Assembly (NCBI RefSeq): GCF_023898315.1
Contig: NC_064615.1
Location: 1,189,826,759-1,189,890,758 of the forward strand
Length of the DNA stretch: 64,000 bases
Direction: 5' to 3'
DNA from: Schistocerca nitens
Lineage: Eukaryota; Arthropoda; Insecta; Orthoptera; Acrididae
Part shown: one piece after another, positions 57,591 to 64,000 of the stretch
Layout: every line of letters starts with the position of its first letter
Position numbering within the stretch: the first letter of the stretch is position 1
Translations under genes and position numbers: made by a program
Notes under the pieces: generated by a model
What the model saw: only the letters and a program-made list of their open reading frames with translations
Told to the model about the DNA's origin: nothing
Database searches by the model: none

Positions 57591-57846
57591 GTTGGTTGAT
57601 TTGGTGTGTGTGTGTGGGGGGGGGGGGGGGGGGGGGACAAACAGCGAGGCCTCATCCCATCAGATTAGGGATGGAAGGGGAAGGAAATCAGCCGTGACCT
57701 TTCAAAGAACCTTCCCAGCATTTGCCTGAAGCAATTATAGGGAAATCACAGAAAACCTAAACCAGGATGGCCAGACATGGATTTGAACCATCGTCCTCCC
57801 GAATGCAAGTCCAGTGTGCTAACCAATGAACCACTTCGCTTGGTGG
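57591..57846 (-). mobile_element. tRNA-derived SINE with G-tract expansion
   Basis: On the minus strand the head AAGTGGTTCATTGGTTAGCA (A-box region) and GATGGTTCAAATCC (B box, 57792-57779) are followed by the body CAGGATGG...GGTTTTCTGTGATTTCCC. Its far end (57611-57637) carries a GT run and more than 20 consecutive G on the plus strand. From memory this is a common grasshopper SINE. Confidence 0.88.
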
Positions 57847-58220
57847 CACATTGCCACACCTCAACCACGTAGTGCATGGATGGGAAAATAGCAGTCCACA
57901 GGCCACATGAAGTCTGCTAAGGGTTTTGTGTGGCCCACCAACACAGTCAGAAAAAATGTGCCTTGAACTGAAATTTCCTTCCCATGTTCAATCGAAGAGT
58001 TTCACTAGGACACCCATGTCAGCACGCATGCGCAGTGTAGATACCAGAAACCAAAGTTGACACTCAGTGCTGTAGCAGATGGAGGTTACCCTAAAGGCAT
58101 TTTTCAATTTGCTCTCCCTCCCATCGGCCACCGCACCAAATATTGGAAGTACGTACGAACAGGATTTGCATGTACAGTACACTGCACAGCACTTTTCCAG
58201 TCGATCAGGTTCATTTCCAT

Positions 58221-58224
<4 letters not shown>

Positions 58225-58252
<28 letters not shown>
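58225..58252 (+). repeat. Poly(A) run of 28
   Basis: Uninterrupted A run. It may be the tail of a retroposed sequence at about 57990-58224, but I recognise no source gene and found no target duplication. Confidence 0.85.
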
Positions 58253-58255
<3 letters not shown>

Positions 58256-58538
58256 GTGATGAATGTGATGTGTGTAGTGGGTAATGAACAGGCAGTATAG
58301 GTGGACAAGGAAAAAACAATTTCTACATTTTTTCCCTGTTAAGTGACAGTATACTTTCCCATAGAACTGTAAAACTTATCAATCCTTTGAATGATTAATG
58401 TTTTATACATCATCGATGCAGAACTTCCTGCAGCCACTTTTTAAAACAAAACCTAGCAAAAAAAGTTTTGGAAAGATCTTTGATGTGGAGCAGTATGTAC
58501 ACTGCATATTTTTGTAATTATGAGAGTATAAATTCAAA

Positions 58539-60290
58539 ATGAAAAAAGGCAAAACTCCAGGATTTGATGGGATACACCCTGACTTCTTCATCAGTTGTGG
58601 AAACAGGACTTGTAGATGGCTTGCAAGTTTCTTCACTAACTAATATTATGCTATCAGGGAACATGCCAAAAGCCTTCAAAAAAACAAAAACCATAGCAAC
58701 ACTGAAGCTGTGTAAACCAGCAAACAAAACTGCTAGCTATCGCCCAATCACCCTCCTGAGCTACTCCTACAAGCTTTTGGAAAGAGTCATCCTCAACTGA
58801 ATCGGTCCAAAGATCCACGAAGTTATTCCCATCGAACAGGATTCAGACCAAACAGAAGCTGCGCTCAGCTTAACTACACACATAGAAGCTGAATTCCAAT
58901 GTCGCCTTAAAACATCAGTGGCTTTTATTGATCTTACAGCTGCCTACGATACAAGGACTCTTGTACATACTCGCCAGTGTCATACACTGACAAACCACAA
59001 TCAGGCTCATAAACAACATGCTATCTGAGAGATACTACCAAGTAGTCCTTGGCAACCAACTAAGCAGACAGAAGAAACTTGGTAATGGTCTTCCTCAAAG
59101 CTCAGTTTTGGCAGCAATCCTGTTCAACTTGTATACATCTGACCTCCCTGAAACAGTGAAGGGAGTTAATCTGTGCATACGATCTGGCCACCCAGCGGAG
59201 AACTCTTGAAGCTGATGAGGAGATCCTATCTGCAGATTTAAGCACAATAGATGAATACTTCAAAAAGTGGAGACTGATACCAAATCCAATGGAGACTGAA
59301 GTCAGCTGCTTTCACCTTAACAACAGAATGGCCAATGCAAAATTGAATGTCACCTTTAAGGATGAGTTCCTTCACCACCAAGACTCTCCAGAATATCTAA
59401 GAGTGACTCTTGGTAGAACCCTCTCTAACAGGAAGCACATAGAAAACACCACAGCAAAGCTGAGATCACGCAATAACATCATGGGGGTGCAAGAGCTACA
59501 ATACTGTGATGCGATGCCTTAGGGCTGGTCTATCCTGTTGCCGAATACTGTGCCCCAGTGTGGGTCAATAGCACATGTGTGAGAAAAATTGATGTGGAGC
59601 TAAATGCAGCAATGAGGACAATAACGGGCTGCATCAAATCTACTCCTCTATACTGGTTACCACCTCTAAGCAACATTTCACCACCAGATTTCCAAAGACG
59701 GAACGCCCTCCTCAAGGAATGCCAAAAATTACTTAAAATCCCCGAGCTTCCAATGCACTCTGGCATTCCTGCACTCCGAATGAAGTGATTAGAATCCAGG
59801 CAGCCATCTGTCCTACTGGCAGAATCGCTACAGGTAGCTACTTTCAGCATCAACAAAAAGTGGACAGAAATGTGGAACACTATTACCCATGAGGAACATC
59901 AGACCCTCCAAAGACCTGACACAAGACCAGCCGGTATGGAACTAACGTGACATGCCTGCAAAACAATTAATCTACATCTACATCGATTCACACAGGCAGT
60001 GGCATCTGTGCTGAATACCTCTACCGATTAGGACTATGGGAATGAACACCAGACGATCCATCACATTGTAACAAGCTGTAACAGAAGAGCCTACCATGGG
60101 ATCTTGGAAGATTTCTTTGAAGTGACAGAGGCAGCCCTTGAATGGATCAACAAATTAAATATTAATTTATAGACTTATATTTTAAATTATAAATTATGAA
60201 ATAAATATATTTTTGTAAAATTTTGTAAAACTATGTAATCCACATCGCTAGTCGCTGTTCATATGAAATGCCATGCACTAAATAAATAAA
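58539..60290 (+). mobile_element. Jockey/CR1-like LINE with 12-bp target duplication
   Basis: TATAAATTCAAA occurs at 58527-58538 and 60291-60302 as a perfect duplication, and the empty site is seen in dispersed repeat copy 1 near 11365. The 3' end is a TAAA-type tail (AAATAAATAAA). The element is 5' truncated, starting inside the reverse transcriptase at KKGKTPGFDG. Confidence 0.9.
58545..60170 (+). pseudogene. LINE reverse transcriptase, broken
   Basis: In order, in several frames: GKTPGFDGIHPDF, ASYRPITLLSYSYKLLERVI, SVAFIDLTAAYDT, LGNGLPQSSVLAAILFNLYT, a damaged catalytic region (CAYD-LAT where YADDLA is expected, about 59175-59190), PEYLRVTLGRTLSNRKHIEN, WLPPLSNISPP and a C-terminal HIVTSCNRRAYHG block. 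Shifts and stops separate these. No endonuclease is present. Confidence 0.8.
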
Positions 60291-61964
60291 TATAAATTCA
60301 AATTTCACCAGACACAGAACGTTAGTTTGCAAAGCTTTGAAATCAAGATTGTGATGCCCTTTAGTAACCCAATCATACCTCACATCATGTGATCTCATCA
60401 GCTGTTGACAGCAGATATTCAGAGCACAGGACAAGTGATGTAATCATCCAATAGCAACGTCACTGTTAAGTAGCACTAACACACAAATAGGAAAAGTTAA
60501 TAGTTTAAATTAATATACACAGTGTAGCTACAAGAAATTTAAGCTTTCATATATAATGTTGATCCTGAAGAATAATAAGCTACAAGAGAAGCTAAGCTTT
60601 CACAGGTAATACTGGTCTTTTTTGGTGAGTGTTACACTTTAAGATACATCACACAAATGTGCCAGTAAAATTTAAAATAATGACATAAATGTCTGGTCAT
60701 CTGGGCTCGAAATTCTTCTAAGTGACCAGTCTTCAAAGTGTTAAGTTTTAAACAAGAATTAAATGCTCTGTGATTTAAGAAATTCATTGCACATTCTCAC
60801 ACATAACATAATTCATCTTGCGTGAAATGAAACTTAATTTGAAAGTAACACTTTTGCAAAGCACAACTCGCAATATTTTCCTGAGAACTGTTAGAGATAG
60901 GTTCACTTCAGCAGTTGGCAGGGAGTGCCAGAAAACAGAAATTATTGTGCTTGCGCAGCTACAATGATGCAGGAATCCTGTATGTTTGTACATATAAAGC
61001 ATTAAGAACTCCTACATTACATCATAAAAGAAGCAGGACATCAGAGGATACTCCAACAGGATCAGAATTTCATAAACCATATTAAAATGTATAATTCGGC
61101 CAGAAGTGCACATTTGTATGTCCACATTCACAGTGAAGTAGCCCTCAACCCGATATTAAGCTATTCACGGTGATTTTTGGGATGTAAACTTTCTTGGGGT
61201 ACCAGTACTGTACTATCCCATGTTTGGTTCTTTATTATGGCAAAATGCCACATGTACCAGAAGACGAAAATGTGCACTTGAAATTCGCTGAACAGTTGGA
61301 ACAAGCCCATACTGCTCAATCTCAAATAACTATTGCCTCAGCTGAAAGATTAATAAAAGCCAAATTTCCGTAGCAAGCCAACAACATGGGAAAAAAAAAA
61401 AAATCAGAAAACTGAAACTAGTAATATACTTCAGCTTTCTGTAATTATGTGAATGTGTTTTAATTCACTTGATAGCGCCCGGCCACAGAAATCCATTTTG
61501 TTTTCATTTGATATGGGAGCTGTACACACAGAGGAAACAGCAAAATCTCTAAATGTAAACTTGGGTCATGTGGAGACTACCCCCCTCCCCACCACAACTC
61601 AGACTGCTCTGCGCATGCATGAATCTGGAAGCTTGGGCATGCCAGAAAAATTTTTCCAGTTACCATCTGGCTTCAAGTAGCCAGAAGCAGGAGAAGGTAC
61701 TGCTCATATCCGACTGAACTGCACATGCACATGAGCCCGCTGGCAACTGCTCAAATGAACCTAATGTTAACAGTTGTGATGTCATGCTCATTGGAAGCAG
61801 TTTGTTGTGACAAAGTATTGCATAGTCTTTGTCCTAAGACCTTTGACATATTTTGCTGTTGGCAGACGCTTCTGTGTGCACAATGTTTTGTTGTTGTAAA
61901 TGGCAATTTTCCTTTGCAACTGAAGTTTTATTTTGGTATTTTTTCTCTCATTTATGTTTTATTG

Positions 61965-62332
61965 GAGAATAGAAGCTTTCGAAATGTGGTGCTACAGAAG
62001 AATGCTGAAGATTAGATGGATAGATCACATAACTAATGATGAAGTATTGAATAGAATTGGGGAGAAGAGGAGTTTGTGGCACAACTTGACAAAAAGAAGG
62101 GACCGGTTAGTAGGACATGTTCTGAGGCGTCAAGGGATCACCAATTTAGCATTGGAGGGCAGCGTGGAGGGTAAAAATCATAGAGGGAGACCAAGAGATG
62201 AATACACTAAGCAGATTCAGAAGGATGTGGGTTGCAGTAAGTACTGGGAGATGAAGAAGCTTGAACAGGATAGGGTAGCATGGAGAGCTGCATCAAACCA
62301 GTCTCAGGACTGAAGACCACAACAACAACAAC
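61965..62332 (+). mobile_element. RTE 3' fragment with 11-bp target duplication
   Basis: ATGTTTTATTG at 61954-61964 and 62333-62343 flanks the last 368 bp of the RTE family (IEAFEMWCYRRMLKIRWIDH to AASNQSQD, then ACCACAACAACAACAAC). The frame is open throughout, so it is a young or lightly mutated insertion into dispersed repeat copy 3. Confidence 0.93.
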
Positions 62333-62888
62333 ATGTTTTATTGCTGACAGTATTATTCTGCAGTAGTGGGATACAATAATATTCTCAGTCAAAAACACAA
62401 ATATTTAACAGAAAACTAAAACAAAGTAAAATTCCCAGAATTCCAAAAAAATCCCAAGTTTTTCTCGGTTTTCACCTGGATGAAAATATTACCAGGATCT
62501 CCCAGATTTCCCCATTGTCCTGGGTTGTATGCACCCCAAATGATGAATCAACTTCATCCAAACCACAAAGTTAACTAATGATTCCAAACATTTTAAAAGC
62601 TGTGGTCCTCTGCTAACGTCCGCTTCCATGAAATGGCTCCTGAGCTACAATTGCCTTTCCTCTTTTGATTATTTTTAATTATAGATCAGAAAGAATCAAT
62701 TAATTGCACACATGTACGTATGTTGTGTTTTTAATATTTTTACTCCATGCATGAATTATATATTAGTGTATCTGTCAGTGCAGTGATTTAATCTGGAGAG
62801 AAGCTTCAAGCTCAGAAACTCTTCAGGTTGTGAACACCTTTTACACCCACTATCAATATTTCCCGCTATTTGTCAAACAATGAAAAAT

Positions 62889-64000
62889 TCAGGATGGAAT
62901 GTAACAACATTATGAAAAGGAAAGTTGATACTCACCATCTAGCTGAGATGCTGAGTCGCAGATAGGCACGATAAAAAGACTGTTCCAAATATAGCTTTTG
63001 GCCCGTAAGGCCCTCTTCAAAAATAGATGACAGACAGACAGACAGACATACACACACACACATATGCAAGCGCAACTCACACATACACGATTGCAGTCTA
63101 AGACAACTGTTGTCACACTGCGAGCAGCAGCCCCAATGCACGATGGGAGTGGCGACTGGGTGGAGTTAAGGAGGAGGCTGTGTGCAGGGAGGGGGAGGGG
63201 TAGTGGGATAGGGGTGGTGGACAGTGCAATGCTGCTAGGGAATGTGCAGGGAGGGGGTAGGGGCAGCCATGTGCATTCAGGAGATTAGAACCAGGACAGG
63301 GGAGAGGCGGGGAGAGGGGTAGCGAAAAAGGAGAGAACTAAAAGACTAGGTGGGATGGTGGAATGAGGGTTGTACAGTGCTGGAATGGGAACAGGGAGGC
63401 CGGATGGCTGAGGACAATGACTAACTAAGGTAGACGCCAGGATGGTTACGGAATGTAGAATATGTGGTGTCACTGCCAGACACCACACTTGCTAGGTGGT
63501 AGCTTAAATCGGCCGCGGTCCATTAGTACATGTCGGACCCGCGTGTCGCCACTGTCAGGATCGCAGACCGAGCGCCACCACAAGGCAGGTCTCGAGAGAC
63601 TGACTAGCACTCGCCCCAGTTGTACGGACGACATTGCTAGCGACTACACGTACGAAGCCTTTCTCTCATTTGCCGAGAGACAGTTAGAATAGCCTTCAGC
63701 TAAGTTCGTGGCTACGACCTAGCAAGGCGCCATTAACCATATCTGGAGAGAGTCTCACTTGTATTATCAAGAGAAATGTACCATAATTAATTAAAGTTAA
63801 GTATACGAGAAGCTCCGTTCTTTTCTTTGTAGCATTCATAAAGTATCCTGTTTCAGACTTAACGCAAGATGGCGTGAGTTGACGCATGCCCTTTCGGCTA
63901 CTTCTCAGTGTGGTGTAGCTAGCTTGTTACGCCACAACAGAATATATTACAGGAGAAGTTCGCACCTATGCAATTCAGAACAGCTGGTGCCGATGAGAAG
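62889..64000. repeat. Penelope-type fold-back repeat (left arm and interior)
   Basis: Left arm ATTATGAAAAGGAAAGTTGA and GATGCTGAGTCGCAGATAGG, then TTTTGGCCCGTAAGGCCCTC (a degenerate motif region) and a GACA/CA repeat (about 63028-63062), then G-rich interior. A solo LTR interrupts it at 63463-63939, after which it continues (ATATTACAGGAGAAGTTCGC). It runs off the window. Confidence 0.65.
63463..63939 (+). mobile_element. Solo LTR with 5-bp target duplication
   Basis: 477 bp beginning TGTGGTGTCACTGCC and ending GCCACAACA, with GAATA on both sides (63458-63462 and 63940-63944). No internal retroelement genes follow, so it is a recombination product. From memory it matches an LTR type frequent in Schistocerca-like genomes. 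Confidence 0.88.

Larger units (their letters stand above)
58325..62535 (+). repeat. Long dispersed repeat, copy 3 (most complete)
   Basis: Starts near CCTGTTAAGTGACAG (58337) and ends at the CCCAG-rich terminus with TCCTGGGTTGTATGCACCC (62535). After removing a LINE (58539-60290) and an RTE fragment (61965-62332), about 2.1 kb remain, matching copies 1 and 2 in the same order and orientation. A short run MPHVPEDENVHLKFAEQLEQ near 61250 might be a coding relic; copy 2 is broken there by a SINE, so I cannot compare it. Confidence 0.7.

Noticed and set aside
63462..63692. Open frame in the solo LTR
   Set aside because: Lies wholly within the LTR and resembles no protein; explained by the repeat.

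Overview
This is an animal nuclear window, and the repeats point to an orthopteran insect, most likely an acridid grasshopper or locust. I recognise several tRNA-derived SINE types that I associate with Schistocerca-like genomes. The one host gene has short exons (118 to 241 bp) separated by introns of up to about 15 kb that are packed with transposable elements. The species assignment is inference from memory; no search was run.

The host gene is on the minus strand and is a full-size ABCA-subfamily transporter, closest by memory to ABCA3. Seven consecutive coding exons (54758 down to 10551) join without a phase break into 386 codons. They cover the later membrane segments of the first transmembrane domain and the first nucleotide-binding domain as far as its signature motif. 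The Walker B part and the second half of the protein lie beyond coordinate 1; the start lies beyond 54758, probably beyond 64000.

Region by region: 1-6.2 kb holds a pogo-like element with terminal inverted repeats and Penelope-like debris. 6.25-10.52 kb is a piggyBac element carrying a nested Tc1 element and a nested Penelope tail, and it ends 24 nt from an ABCA splice donor. 11-25 kb (the 15-kb intron) holds two copies of a long dispersed repeat, three SINEs, a twin-primed RTE element, a tail-to-tail Penelope palindrome and a decayed Tc1/mariner element with DD82E spacing. 26.4-31 kb holds two head-to-head Penelope-like elements. 31.1-37.3 kb is a non-LTR element interrupted by a Ty3/gypsy element. 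38.7-48.3 kb is old LINE, Tc1 and Penelope debris. 48.6-53 kb holds two copies of a short repeat that were each hit by a different Tc1-type element at the same TA-rich site, on either side of an ABCA exon. 55.6-64 kb holds a pogo/Tigger pseudogene, a SINE, a third copy of the long dispersed repeat (split by a LINE and an RTE fragment), and a Penelope-type repeat with a solo LTR inside it.

I see no bacterial, organellar or CRISPR content, no intact tRNA or rRNA gene, and no new multi-gene system. The most interesting material is how the elements are built and nested: hammerhead-ribozyme-like motifs in several Penelope-type tails, nonsense-only transposon decay, parallel insertions, and a short sequence patch shared by two unrelated LINEs.
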